A stretch of 64,000 bases of DNA, from positions 476,865-540,864 of the forward strand of contig JADJPQ010000026.1 in the NCBI GenBank assembly GCA_016713175.1, written 5' to 3'. This stretch comes from Planctomycetota bacterium. GTDB lineage: Bacteria > Planctomycetota > UBA1135 > UBA2386. The position numbers and the translations under genes were made by a program. This document shows, piece by piece, positions 9,401-17,209 of this stretch. The notes under the pieces were generated by a model. It was not told the origin of the DNA and made no database searches. It was given only the letters and a program-made list of their open reading frames with translations. Positions within the stretch are counted from its first letter, which is position 1, and each line of letters begins with the position of its first letter.

Positions 9401-9522
9401 CCATGGAACTGCAGATCCCACGACCCGAAGGCTTGCCGGCGACGTGGCGTTACGTCGGCCTCCGCCTGCCGACGGCGATCGGGCTGCGGGTGACGTTCAC
9501 CGAGCTGACGGTGGGGCCCTGA
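6460..9522 (+). CDS. Membrane Ser/Thr protein kinase with FGE-like sensor domain
   Basis: This 1020-residue protein has a complete Hanks-type kinase: glycine loop GRGGMGIVY (about residues 55-63), Lys in ALKVL (78), HRDVKPGN (170-177), DFG (190-192) and APE (217-219). A hydrophobic segment at about 336-358 should cross the membrane. A coiled region follows, then an FGE/SUMF1-like domain at about 620-810 (GLPTPAEWRWAGQGADG, YPWGW, TGLRLVRR) and a beta-rich C-terminus. The FGE part shows GGCYYSF where active formylglycine enzymes carry their catalytic cysteine region, so it is probably a binding domain. The ECF sigma factor starts three bases after the stop, an arrangement known in Planctomycetota; the kinase may control that sigma factor. 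Confidence 0.92.
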   Translation: MPAADDSSDSGLRDALAGFAAEVEPAALRDVQRRLDAALGDDDHLGDYRIGKELGRGGMGIVYEAEQLSAPGHIVALKVLLGFAASETARRRFAREVEVTRQLDHPHIVPVLAADLGGPRPYYTMQRIVGVSLRDLLRTGALRDDCRRTATMIRDLARALQHAHDHGVVHRDVKPGNVIVEAGDRALLLDFGLARVLTDDAKLTHSLDAVGTPDYMAPEQLAGRRGDITPRTDIYGLGITLYECLTGSSPFASGSNVQTAERIRRGDAPRIRRRNQAVPRDLETICSKAMAAAPAHRYATAAAFADDLDAFLHFRPIAARPAPRWHRVRIVAQRHPLLATASAAAAVVFALAGIWWGWWVPTRDTNARLAGIEALWHRCVEVEARLLADRVTLRTRQQREWQPGLDPELGPLQRELRRLGSERDQARAELETALETCLALAPEHPRTNQWFARLVALQLRELLAGAGIMTHRERIAQQQQRLQRFDRAGEHAALLDERGELTIACAAGAAEVWLCPLVETPDGRAIHVGADDAAAVALGTTPWTGNPREGSYAIRATRDGHEDLVVPVLIRRRAMQSDRERRVDLTFATREDLGDGFVQVHGGLAVPPADDSDPTVADEREAIPGFAMTQHEVRFQDVIDWLGAMPPELASGKQGSMLAGLQWPQIAALLHHLNRREHRLGTAFWIGLPTPAEWRWAGQGADGRPYPWGWQHDWGFSQNYWSSVDADMRLPQERWPDTDISPFGIRHLAGSLREVCLPRAPMREIGNKQFLLCGGCYYSFRASDLQLGSQRSLMNDETAVDTGLRLVRRRLSELPTGSATLHLPRAGEAPPGVPVGWRLLGTSGPFAEDLTGSSRAVSTGDGLRLLGYGGHFSPQLLAWHPLACPSATTTLTTTFSFDVGREPSRTLEIRLGERPDLEARDAWLGCQIHVDWFGVSGGGNADTPLIRQPLPAAGAGETHALTLTVTPQSVAARLARGRAAPMELQIPRPEGLPATWRYVGLRLPTAIGLRVTFTELTVGP

Positions 9523-9524
9523 CG

Positions 9525-10067
9525 ATGGACCCGTTGCTGCAGCAAGCGCGCGACGGTGACCCGGCGGCGTGGCAGAGTCTGGTCGACGGGCATCGGCCGA
9601 AGCTGCAGCGCTACCTGATCCGCCGGATGGGCGTCCGGCTGCGGCGTTGTTGCTCGGTCAGCGACCTGGCGCAGGAGGTGTTCACCCGGATGCTGCAAGC
9701 CATCCAGGCGGCGCCGGAAGACGCCGCCGAAGCGACCTTCCAGCGATGGTTGTTCCGTCATGCCGATTGGGTGCTCGCCAATCGAGGCCTGCAGGCGCGC
9801 CGGCACTTCGGCGAATCGGCGGTGCCGACGAGCGCATCGGTTTCGTCGCCAGCGACCGGGCCGGTGACCCGACAGGACGAAGCCGCGTGGCTGCAGCGGC
9901 TGCTCGCCCACCTCGATCCCGCGCACGGTGAGGTCGTCCGCCTCCGGCTTGCAGGTGCGACCTTCGCGGTGATCGGTGAACGGCTGGGGATCACCGAGGC
10001 GAACGCGCGACAGCGGTTCTCGCGCGTCGTTCGCGAACTCGCCGCCACGCGCGCCGGCCGCCCCTGA
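9525..10067 (+). CDS. ECF-type RNA polymerase sigma factor next to kinase
   Basis: The 180-residue protein has the size and order of a group-4 sigma factor. Region 2 includes RYLIRRMG and SDLAQEVFTRMLQAI (the D-L-A-Q-E-V-F core), and region 4 includes HLDPAHGEVVRLRLAG and ERLGITEANARQRFSRVVREL, the helix-turn-helix for -35 recognition. The ATG at 9525 starts three bases after the kinase stop, so the two are almost certainly co-transcribed and translationally coupled. No anti-sigma gene is present; in planctomycetal kinase-linked ECF groups the kinase is thought to be the regulator. Its regulon cannot be read from the sequence. Confidence 0.93.
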   Translation: MDPLLQQARDGDPAAWQSLVDGHRPKLQRYLIRRMGVRLRRCCSVSDLAQEVFTRMLQAIQAAPEDAAEATFQRWLFRHADWVLANRGLQARRHFGESAVPTSASVSSPATGPVTRQDEAAWLQRLLAHLDPAHGEVVRLRLAGATFAVIGERLGITEANARQRFSRVVRELAATRAGRP

Positions 10068-10069
10068 CG

Positions 10070-10741
10070 TCAGTCCTTGCGCCGGGCCAAGGCGGCGCCG
10101 AGGCAGCCGCACAACCCGCCGACGAGCACCGTGAACGCGATCCAGAACGTTCCTTGCGGTATCGACAGGAACATCGCCTTCGACTCTCCCGCCGGCAACG
10201 CGAAGTCGGGCGGCAGCTTGGCGTAGTGCGTGTCCCAGTCGTTGGCGACGGCCAGGAACGTGATCACCACGACCGGAATGCGCGCCAGCAGCGCGTACAC
10301 GAGCAGGGTCGCCGTCAGCCGTGGCCAGGCGAACGTCGCCACCAGCAACGAACCCAGGACCAGACCGAAGGCCCACGGCATGCCGCCCGGCACACCCGGC
10401 GCCGCGGGTGTCGGCATCGCGATCAGCCCGCTCGCCATCGCGGCAGCAAAGCCGCCGAACAGCACCGCCGCGCCGAGAACGTAGACCAGCGCCGCCTTGC
10501 CCGTGTGCGGGGGACCGCCGGTGGCGCGGCGCAGTCGCCAACCGAACCAGATGCCGAAGATCGGGATCAGGAAGGTGATGCCGAACAGGCCCTGCTTGCT
10601 GTCCGGTCCGGGGCCGGAGCGGTTGAACAGGGTGTCGTTCCAGCCCTGGAGTTCGCCGATCAGCCGGACGACGCTGACGACGAGGGTGATCACGGCGGCG
10701 ACCAGGATCGCGGAACCGGTGCTGCGGGGGGCTTGGGCCAT
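10070..10741 (-). CDS. Polytopic membrane protein, unknown function
   Basis: The 223-residue protein has about five hydrophobic segments (SAILVAAVITLVVSVVRLIG, FGITFLIPIFGIWFGW, ALVYVLGAAVLFGGFAAAM, LLVYALLARIPVVVITFLAV, FWIAFTVLVGGLCGCLGAAL) and ends in a short basic tail. GGAG lies six bases before the ATG. It converges on the sigma factor gene, with two bases between the stops. I do not recognise the family, and neighbours give no clue to a transported substrate. Confidence 0.75.
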   Translation of the reverse strand: MAQAPRSTGSAILVAAVITLVVSVVRLIGELQGWNDTLFNRSGPGPDSKQGLFGITFLIPIFGIWFGWRLRRATGGPPHTGKAALVYVLGAAVLFGGFAAAMASGLIAMPTPAAPGVPGGMPWAFGLVLGSLLVATFAWPRLTATLLVYALLARIPVVVITFLAVANDWDTHYAKLPPDFALPAGESKAMFLSIPQGTFWIAFTVLVGGLCGCLGAALARRKD

Positions 10742-10874
10742 GTGCTCCGGTTACCGATCCGTGAACCAGAAGCAAGAGACTGGCCAGCGAACGTTCAGGA
10801 TTTGTTGCTGACCGCGGCGTTCGGCGGCGAACTCGATGGACTCGAGGAGGCCACGCGCGCCCTGGCAGCGTCGT

Positions 10875-11810
10875 TCAGCGCCTGGTCGCACGGGCGGCGC
10901 GATACGCCTCGACAGCAACCGCGATCTCAGCCCCGGTCAGGTAGCCGTTCTTGGCAAAGAAGTCGATCAGTTCCAACACGAAGGTCTCGCCCAGTCTTCC
11001 GAATGACTCTTCCGCCCGGCCGGTCAGCACCAGGTCTTCCGGCCGCGCCGAGTAGCTCTTGTCGCCCAACCGCAGAGTGCGACCGCCCTCTCCCTCGGCG
11101 AAGTTGTTCTGGATCAGATTGCGGCGGAAGTCGTCGAGCGACCGCGGCTCGCGGCCAAGGCGCTGCGCGTTCTCGAGCTCACGCTGGTGCTGCTCGATCG
11201 CGTGCCGATCGATCCGCCTGGCGTCGGCCTCGCCGAGTTCGGCGAACTCCGGGACCCGCAGTTCTTGCAGCTTCCCCTGCGCGAACAGGGCGACCATCTC
11301 CTTGTGCGCCGTCATGCGCATCGTGTGCTCGGCTGCCATCAGCTCCGGACGGCGGATCTGCAGGAACGCTGCGACGCTGGTCACGAACCCGGGTGCGACC
11401 TCGAGATCGCGCGGATTCAGCGCTTCGCTGCGCACCAGGTCTTCGGCAGACAGACTGGTCGGGGACCGGCACAGCAGCAACCAGAGGACCGCGCTTTCGC
11501 GGCGAGGGAACGTGTCGCCGGCGGTCGACGACTCCGCCGCAGGGGCCGGTTCCTCGGGACCACCAGGCGGCGGCGCCTCGTCGCGAGCGATCGCGACCCG
11601 CAAAGTCGCCTCGACGGCTGGCGCCGGGCCTTCTTCGAAGACCGCCGCCACGCTGCCATCGTAGTCACAGAACCCCGGCGGCGCGGCAAGACCCTGATAG
11701 AAAGCGCACACCACCAGTCCCACGACAACAGCGCCACTGACGGCGAACAAGGAGTCGCGGGTTCGCCGCCGGTAGCGCGCGTCGCGACTCGAGATCCGGT
11801 TGTCCGTCAT
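10875..11810 (-). CDS. Membrane-anchored protein of unknown function
   Basis: Start at 11810 (MTDNRISSRD) is preferred over the longer frame because AAGAGG lies about six bases upstream. The 311-residue protein has a basic N-terminus and one transmembrane helix at about 23-43 (LFAVSGAVVVGLVVCAFYQG), followed by a proline- and alanine-rich linker and a helical, charged C-terminal region (EFAELGEADARRIDRHAIEQ). The topology suggests that most of it is outside the cytoplasm. No family was recognised. It is divergent from the secreted protein gene at 11925. Confidence 0.7.
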   Translation of the reverse strand: MTDNRISSRDARYRRRTRDSLFAVSGAVVVGLVVCAFYQGLAAPPGFCDYDGSVAAVFEEGPAPAVEATLRVAIARDEAPPPGGPEEPAPAAESSTAGDTFPRRESAVLWLLLCRSPTSLSAEDLVRSEALNPRDLEVAPGFVTSVAAFLQIRRPELMAAEHTMRMTAHKEMVALFAQGKLQELRVPEFAELGEADARRIDRHAIEQHQRELENAQRLGREPRSLDDFRRNLIQNNFAEGEGGRTLRLGDKSYSARPEDLVLTGRAEESFGRLGETFVLELIDFFAKNGYLTGAEIAVAVEAYRAARATRR

Positions 11811-11924
11811 GCTGAAACCTCTTCCCCCACGATATCGCCACCTCATTGCCATCGGAACCTGCGGCCAAGAACGGTTCCTGGTAACTTGCGTGCCCCCCGT
11901 CTGCCCTCGGGGTGTCGTTCCCCA

Positions 11925-14315
11925 ATGCTGCAACCCCGCCATGGCGCCGCCGCACTCACGGCGACGCTGCTCTGCGTCCTCTCCACTGCCCAGGCCCCCG
12001 GCACGACGGTCGCCGGCGAACGTGTGCCCGCGAGCGCGATCTCACCGCTGGTGCTCGAGCCGATGTCCGTCGTGCTCGAACGCGAACGGACGATGATCCC
12101 CGCCACGCGCGACCTGCCGACCTGGAACGGTCAGGACGGCCGCTGGCTCGTGCCGCCGGATTCCGCCGCGACCTCGACCCACTCGGGCATCGTCGCGATC
12201 GCCAACGAATGGGGTGACCCGCGCATGCCGATCGGGTTTCCGACGCTGGTCGACGTCCACGATGTCTGGGTCGGTGGCCATGGCGTGCTGCCGGCGCGCG
12301 CACTGCGCGTCGTCGGCTGGCGCGGCGCCACCGAAGTGGCGCGGACCGAATGGCTCGCTGTCGGCCGCGACCTGCAACGCCTCGCGCTCGACTTCCGCGG
12401 CGTCGACCGGATCGACTTCGAAGCGGCGGCCCGCAGCAGCGAACAACCGTTCGCGTGGTTCGCGATCGACGACCTGCGCTACCGCCCTGCCGGCCACGCC
12501 ACCGACGTCACGTTGGACTTCGAGGATCTGGGCCATCGCCAGGTCCTGGATGGCACTGGCTATCGCGGCCTGGTCTGGTCGCGCGGCAACGGCTTCCGGG
12601 TCAAGGTCGAAGGTGCCGATCAGGTGCCGGCGCCCCGCGAAGAGACCCCCGAGATCGAAACCGCCGGCACCGCCGGTGGCGGCAGCCCGCAGTTCCTCGG
12701 CGCCGGGCCGACGTCGCCGCGCGTCTGGAACGACACGCAGGGCACCACGCAGGGCGATCCGGGCGCAACGCTGATCCCACCCGACACCTGCGGCACCGTC
12801 GGGCCCGATCATGTGATCGTCATCACCAACTCCAACCTGTCGGCGTTCCGGAAGAGCAACAACCAGCGCGTGCTGAACGTCAGTCTCGGTGCGTTCTGGA
12901 ACGTGGGCGGCCTGATCGGCGATCCACGCGCCGTCTGGGATCCGCACGCCAACCGCTACATCGTGCTGGCCGAGACGTTCTCGACCGGCGGCCTGTTCTA
13001 CTACGCGATCTCGCAGACCGCCGACCCGGCCGGCGCCTGGTTCAAGTTCAGCTTCGCGACCGCGAGCGGCAGCGACGCCGGCCGCTGGCCCGATTACGTG
13101 ACCCTCGGCGTCGATGCCCGTGGCATCTACTCGGCGGCCTACATGGTCACCGGCTCGGCGCTGATGACGCTGTGGGCGATCGACAAGGCGCCGCTGCTGG
13201 CGCCGACACCGGCGGTCGGCACGATCACCGCGTTCCGATCGCTGCCGTTCGAGGGCGCGATCCAGCCGTGCGTGACCTACGGCGATCCCGGCGCGGAGTA
13301 CTGCGTATCGCGCCAATCGTCGACCGGCCTGCGCATTCGACGGGTCAATCCGCCGTTGATCTCACCGACGCTGACCGAAATGGGCATCGTCACGGTCACC
13401 AGCCAGTCGTCGCCACCGACCTCGCCGGCACTCGGCAGCACCACGAACATCTCGACCGGCGACGCTCGCCCGCAGAACGCGGTGTTCCGCAACGGTTCGA
13501 TCTACACCACGCAGACGATCTCGGTCGGCGGGCGCGCCGGCTGTCGCTGGTACCAGATCCGGCCGACCCCGCTGGCGGTGTTGCAGTGGGGCAATGTCAG
13601 CGATCCGCTGTGGCACTACTACTATCCCTCGATCTACGTCGACCGCGACAACAACATCGGGCTCGGCTTCAGCGGCAGCCACGCCGGCGTCTACTGCTCG
13701 ACGTTCCTGACCGGTCGCCACGCCAGCGACCCGAACGGCGTGATGGCGCCGCCGATCCTGACCAAGGCGGGTGAGGCATCGTGGGTGCGACTCGACGGCT
13801 CCGGCCGCAATCGGTTTGGCGACTACAGCCACGGCGGCGTCGATCCGGTGGACGATCGCGGCTTCTGGACGCTGCAGGAATACATCGCGCCGAGCGCCAA
13901 CACCTGGCGGATCCGGATCAACCGGTTCGGCTACGAGTCGTTCAATTACGGCGATGGCCTCGCCGGCACGTCGGGCACCGTGCCGACGCTGCGCACGACC
14001 GGTCGGCCGTTGGTCGGCACCACGCTGAATGTCGAGGTCGGCAACTCCGGCGGTCTGAACCCGGCGCCGGGCGTACTGTTGATGGGCTTTGCCGCCGCGT
14101 CGATTCCGACGATGGGCGGCACGGTGCTCGTCAACTCGACGGCCAGCACATCGATCCCGGTGCCGACGCCCCGCGCGAACGTGCCGATCGCGGTTCCGCC
14201 CGGCCCGGCGCTGGTCGGCGTCCAGGTGTTCTTCCAGGCCGGCCAGATCGATGCGGGAGCGCCGCAGCTGGTCGCGTTCTCGCGCGGCCTCGAGATCCGC
14301 TGCGGCTCGTTGTGA
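11925..14315 (+). CDS. Large secreted protein with shared C-terminal module
   Basis: The 796-residue protein starts with a signal peptide (AAALTATLLCVLSTAQA). After a beta-rich region, about residues 275-680 look like a propeller-type domain: PDTCGTVGPDHVIVITNSN, DPRAVWDPHANRYIVLAE, GRWPDYVTLGVDARGIY, DYSHGGVDP. This pattern resembles secreted proteins of unknown function that have a seven-bladed fold. The last 120 residues (VPTLRTTGRPLVGTTLNVEV to the stop) match the C-terminal module shared by other secreted proteins in this window. There is no catalytic motif. It is probably exported to the periplasm or surface. The amidohydrolase gene begins 28 bases downstream and may be co-transcribed. 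Confidence 0.8.
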   Translation: MLQPRHGAAALTATLLCVLSTAQAPGTTVAGERVPASAISPLVLEPMSVVLERERTMIPATRDLPTWNGQDGRWLVPPDSAATSTHSGIVAIANEWGDPRMPIGFPTLVDVHDVWVGGHGVLPARALRVVGWRGATEVARTEWLAVGRDLQRLALDFRGVDRIDFEAAARSSEQPFAWFAIDDLRYRPAGHATDVTLDFEDLGHRQVLDGTGYRGLVWSRGNGFRVKVEGADQVPAPREETPEIETAGTAGGGSPQFLGAGPTSPRVWNDTQGTTQGDPGATLIPPDTCGTVGPDHVIVITNSNLSAFRKSNNQRVLNVSLGAFWNVGGLIGDPRAVWDPHANRYIVLAETFSTGGLFYYAISQTADPAGAWFKFSFATASGSDAGRWPDYVTLGVDARGIYSAAYMVTGSALMTLWAIDKAPLLAPTPAVGTITAFRSLPFEGAIQPCVTYGDPGAEYCVSRQSSTGLRIRRVNPPLISPTLTEMGIVTVTSQSSPPTSPALGSTTNISTGDARPQNAVFRNGSIYTTQTISVGGRAGCRWYQIRPTPLAVLQWGNVSDPLWHYYYPSIYVDRDNNIGLGFSGSHAGVYCSTFLTGRHASDPNGVMAPPILTKAGEASWVRLDGSGRNRFGDYSHGGVDPVDDRGFWTLQEYIAPSANTWRIRINRFGYESFNYGDGLAGTSGTVPTLRTTGRPLVGTTLNVEVGNSGGLNPAPGVLLMGFAAASIPTMGGTVLVNSTASTSIPVPTPRANVPIAVPPGPALVGVQVFFQAGQIDAGAPQLVAFSRGLEIRCGSL

Positions 14316-14343
14316 ACGGCCCGACGGCGGCGACGATGGCAGA

Positions 14344-15576
14344 ATGCGCCGCCGCCTCGTTCCGTTTGCGTTCCTGCTGCTGATTCCGCTCGCCGCGCAG
14401 CGCCCGACCAGCATCCGTTGTGCACACGTGCTCGATGAAGCCGGCACCGGCTGGCGAACCGACGTCGATGTCGCGGTGCTCGATGGCCTGGTCAGCAGGA
14501 CGCCGCGGCGCGACGAGAATGTCGATCACGACTTCGGCGAGACCTGGCTGCTGCCAGGACTGATCGACCTGCACACGCACCTGCTGCTGCGGCCGTACGA
14601 CCAGATGTCGTGGGATGACCAGGTACTGCAGGAGTCGACCGAACTGCGGACGCTGCGGGCCCTGCGCCATGCCGAACGGACGTTCGCCGCCGGTTTCACC
14701 GTGGTTCGCGAACTCGGCACCGAAGGCGCCGGGTTCGCCGACATCGCACTGCGCGCCGCCACCTCGGAGTATCTGCTGCTCGGCCCCGAGATCCTGACCA
14801 GCACCCGCGCGATCGTGGCCACCGGCTGCTACGGGCCCCGAGCGGACGATCCGACCGTCAAGAAGGGGGCGCAGGTCGCCGACGGCGAAGATGGCGTCCG
14901 CAAGGCGGTGCGCGAACAGGTCGCCGCCGGCGCCGACTGGATCAAGGTCTACGCCGACTATCGCCGCGCGCATGGAGCGCCGGCGACGCCGACGTTTTCG
15001 CTCGCCGAACTGACCGCGCTGGTCGCCGAGGCCACCAGTGCAGGCGTGCCGGTCGCGGCGCATGCGAGCACCGATGAAGGCATCCGGCGTGCCGTGCTGG
15101 CCGGCGTCCGCACCGTCGAACACGGCACGATGGTCGGCGAGCAGACGCTGCTGCTGATGAAGGAACGGGGTGTCGTGCTGGTGCCTTGCCTGGCCGCCAA
15201 CGAAGCGATCGTCCGCTACGCCGGCCATCAGGGCCCCGTCGTCGAGCGGCTGAATGCCGCCAGGATCGCGTTCCAGCGCGCGCTCGCCGCCGGCGTGACG
15301 ATCGCGTGCGGCAGCGATGCCGGCGTGTTCGCGCATGGCGACAATGTCCGCGAACTCGAACTGATGGTCGAATACGGCATGACGCCGGCGCAGGCGATCG
15401 CGGCGGCGACGACCGTGGCGGCGGCCGTCGTCAACACCAAGAAGCGAGTGGTACGCCCCGGCGTGATCGTCGTCGACGGCGACCCGCTGCAGGACATCCG
15501 GGCACTGCGACGCGTGCGCGCGGTGTTCGGCGCCGCGGGCGAACTGGTCCAGGACCGCAACCGGCAACCGCGCTGA
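14344..15576 (+). CDS. Secreted metal-dependent amidohydrolase
   Basis: The 410-residue protein has a signal peptide (MRRRLVPFAFLLLIPLAAQ) and a complete amidohydrolase-superfamily barrel. The metal ligands are visible in order: LHTHL, the probably carboxylated Lys in DWIKVYADY, His in VAAHAST, His in TVEHGTM and Asp in CGSDAGVF. This is the layout of imidazolonepropionase-like and Xaa-Pro-dipeptidase-like amidohydrolases. A C-terminal composite beta domain ends in GVIVVDGDPLQDIRAL. The substrate is probably a cyclic amide or peptide outside the cytoplasm, but it cannot be fixed from sequence. The gene follows the secreted protein at 11925 closely. Confidence 0.9.
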   Translation: MRRRLVPFAFLLLIPLAAQRPTSIRCAHVLDEAGTGWRTDVDVAVLDGLVSRTPRRDENVDHDFGETWLLPGLIDLHTHLLLRPYDQMSWDDQVLQESTELRTLRALRHAERTFAAGFTVVRELGTEGAGFADIALRAATSEYLLLGPEILTSTRAIVATGCYGPRADDPTVKKGAQVADGEDGVRKAVREQVAAGADWIKVYADYRRAHGAPATPTFSLAELTALVAEATSAGVPVAAHASTDEGIRRAVLAGVRTVEHGTMVGEQTLLLMKERGVVLVPCLAANEAIVRYAGHQGPVVERLNAARIAFQRALAAGVTIACGSDAGVFAHGDNVRELELMVEYGMTPAQAIAAATTVAAAVVNTKKRVVRPGVIVVDGDPLQDIRALRRVRAVFGAAGELVQDRNRQPR

Positions 15577-15645
15577 CACGGCCCGCCGATTTTCCGGATT
15601 CTCCGAGCAGCGAACTGCCGATCAGGTCGCTGGCCCAAGGACCGC

Positions 15646-17139
15646 ATGGAACTGCACCTCGAACACGACTTCACGTTCAACCCCGATGGCAGCGGTCGCG
15701 TGACCGTGCGCTGGACCGGCCCGGCCGGGCCCGGGGCCGCCGCACCCGACGAATTCGTCCGCAGCGAACTGCAGCGGGCACAGGGGGTCGAGGCCTGGGC
15801 CGACGTGCACTGTTCGGTCGAGGACGAGCACCTGGTGTTCACCGGCACCGCCTGGTTCCCGGACATCACCACCCTGCGCTTTCACTGCCAGGGCTTGCAC
15901 TGCAACCTGCTCGACTTCGCGATCAGCCAGGACGGCGACGGCGAAGTGACGGTGACTTCGCGGCTGGACCAGCAGCCGATGACCGCGACGCTGCCAGCTG
16001 GCGCCAATCGGGCCGCAATCGCCGAGGCGATGGCCGGCGAACGCGAGAAGCTGCAGCAGGCGCGCGAGTTCCTCGACGGCATGTTCGGCGGCCTGCACTG
16101 CACCGCGGTGCTGCGCCTGCCCGGCAGGCTGCGGGAGCCGGTGCGCGGCCAGCAGCTCGACGAACGCACGACGACGATCGACTTCCACGGCCGGGACCTG
16201 CTTCTGGTGATCGATCGGCTGCTGAGCGACGACCGGGCGCTACAGACCCTGATGGAACAGGGTGACACCAGTCCGGCGGCGGCACTGGCGCTGCTCGGCG
16301 ACGCCGGACCGGTGACGCTGCGCACGCACGGCGGCGCGGCGATGCAATTCGACTACGGCAGCGAAGTCGCCGCGGCCAATGCCGCCTGGGCCGACCTGAT
16401 GCAGAGCGATTCGCCGCCCCCGCGCCTGAAGGAACAGGGCCCGCCGCTGCAGAACGTCCGCGTCGTCGCCGCCAAGACCGTGTTCGAGGCCGATGGCGAC
16501 CGCGACCTGCAGCCGATGGGCCAGAATTCGCCCGGCGTCTCGCTGACGATCGCCGGCAACCTCGACCGCGTCGCTCTACGAGTGGACGAAGTGACCTGGG
16601 ACTCGGCCCGCACCGACGACGACGTCGAACTGGCGCCCGCCGACGAATGGCATCGCCGGATCTCGTTCCCGAAGCTGACCAAGGACGGCATCACCGTGTT
16701 CTTCGACGTCGATCTGCCGTTGCCGCCGCCGGGCAGTCGCGGCCTGCGGTCGCTGCAGGGCCGCGCCCAATGCCTGGTCGGTCTCGGCGAGGATCGTGTC
16801 GATCTCGGTTTCGACCGACTGGAGGCCGGTGCAACTGGCACGGTTGCCGGCGCGCAACTGACCCGCGCCGACGGCGAGGACGGCCGTTGGACCTTCGAGG
16901 TGCAGCTGCGACTGGCCCGCGACCGGATCCTGGCGATGTACCTGGAGGCCGATGGCAACACGCTCGAGCTGCGCCAATGCGGCTACTCGTCGTGCAACGA
17001 CGAGTGCTCGCTGACCTACGACTTCGAGGGCGAACTGCCGATCGGCGCCCGGCTGGTGGCCCGTCTGGTCACCGAGGTGCAACCGGTGGAAGTGCCGTTC
17101 GCGCTGCCCGCGATCGACTGGCTCGGGCAGCCGCGCTGA
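15646..17139 (+). CDS. Hypothetical protein, beta-rich
   Basis: The 497-residue protein begins MELHLEHDFTFNPDGSGRVTV, preceded by AAGGA, and has no signal peptide or transmembrane helix. The opening reads like the start of a lipoprotein-type beta-sandwich that has lost its export signal, and a helical segment follows (IAEAMAGEREKLQQAREFLD). The C-terminal part has paired cysteines (GYSSCNDECSL). I do not recognise the family. It sits between the amidohydrolase and the kinase-WD40 gene on the same strand. Confidence 0.7.
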   Translation: MELHLEHDFTFNPDGSGRVTVRWTGPAGPGAAAPDEFVRSELQRAQGVEAWADVHCSVEDEHLVFTGTAWFPDITTLRFHCQGLHCNLLDFAISQDGDGEVTVTSRLDQQPMTATLPAGANRAAIAEAMAGEREKLQQAREFLDGMFGGLHCTAVLRLPGRLREPVRGQQLDERTTTIDFHGRDLLLVIDRLLSDDRALQTLMEQGDTSPAAALALLGDAGPVTLRTHGGAAMQFDYGSEVAAANAAWADLMQSDSPPPRLKEQGPPLQNVRVVAAKTVFEADGDRDLQPMGQNSPGVSLTIAGNLDRVALRVDEVTWDSARTDDDVELAPADEWHRRISFPKLTKDGITVFFDVDLPLPPPGSRGLRSLQGRAQCLVGLGEDRVDLGFDRLEAGATGTVAGAQLTRADGEDGRWTFEVQLRLARDRILAMYLEADGNTLELRQCGYSSCNDECSLTYDFEGELPIGARLVARLVTEVQPVEVPFALPAIDWLGQPR

Positions 17140-17191
17140 CCTGCGCAAACCGGCGATGGCATGGCCCCGCCCCACGCCGTCGCCGATGGGG

Positions 17192-17197
17192 TAGCGT
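17192..17197 (+). promoter_or_regulatory. Possible -10 box (TAGCGT) for the kinase-WD40 gene
   Basis: TAGCGT ends twelve bases before the GTG at 17210, with no Shine-Dalgarno between. It fits the TANNNT pattern found before other genes here, giving at most a leader of a few bases. Confidence 0.3.
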
Positions 17198-17209
17198 TCT
17201 CGCCCTCCG

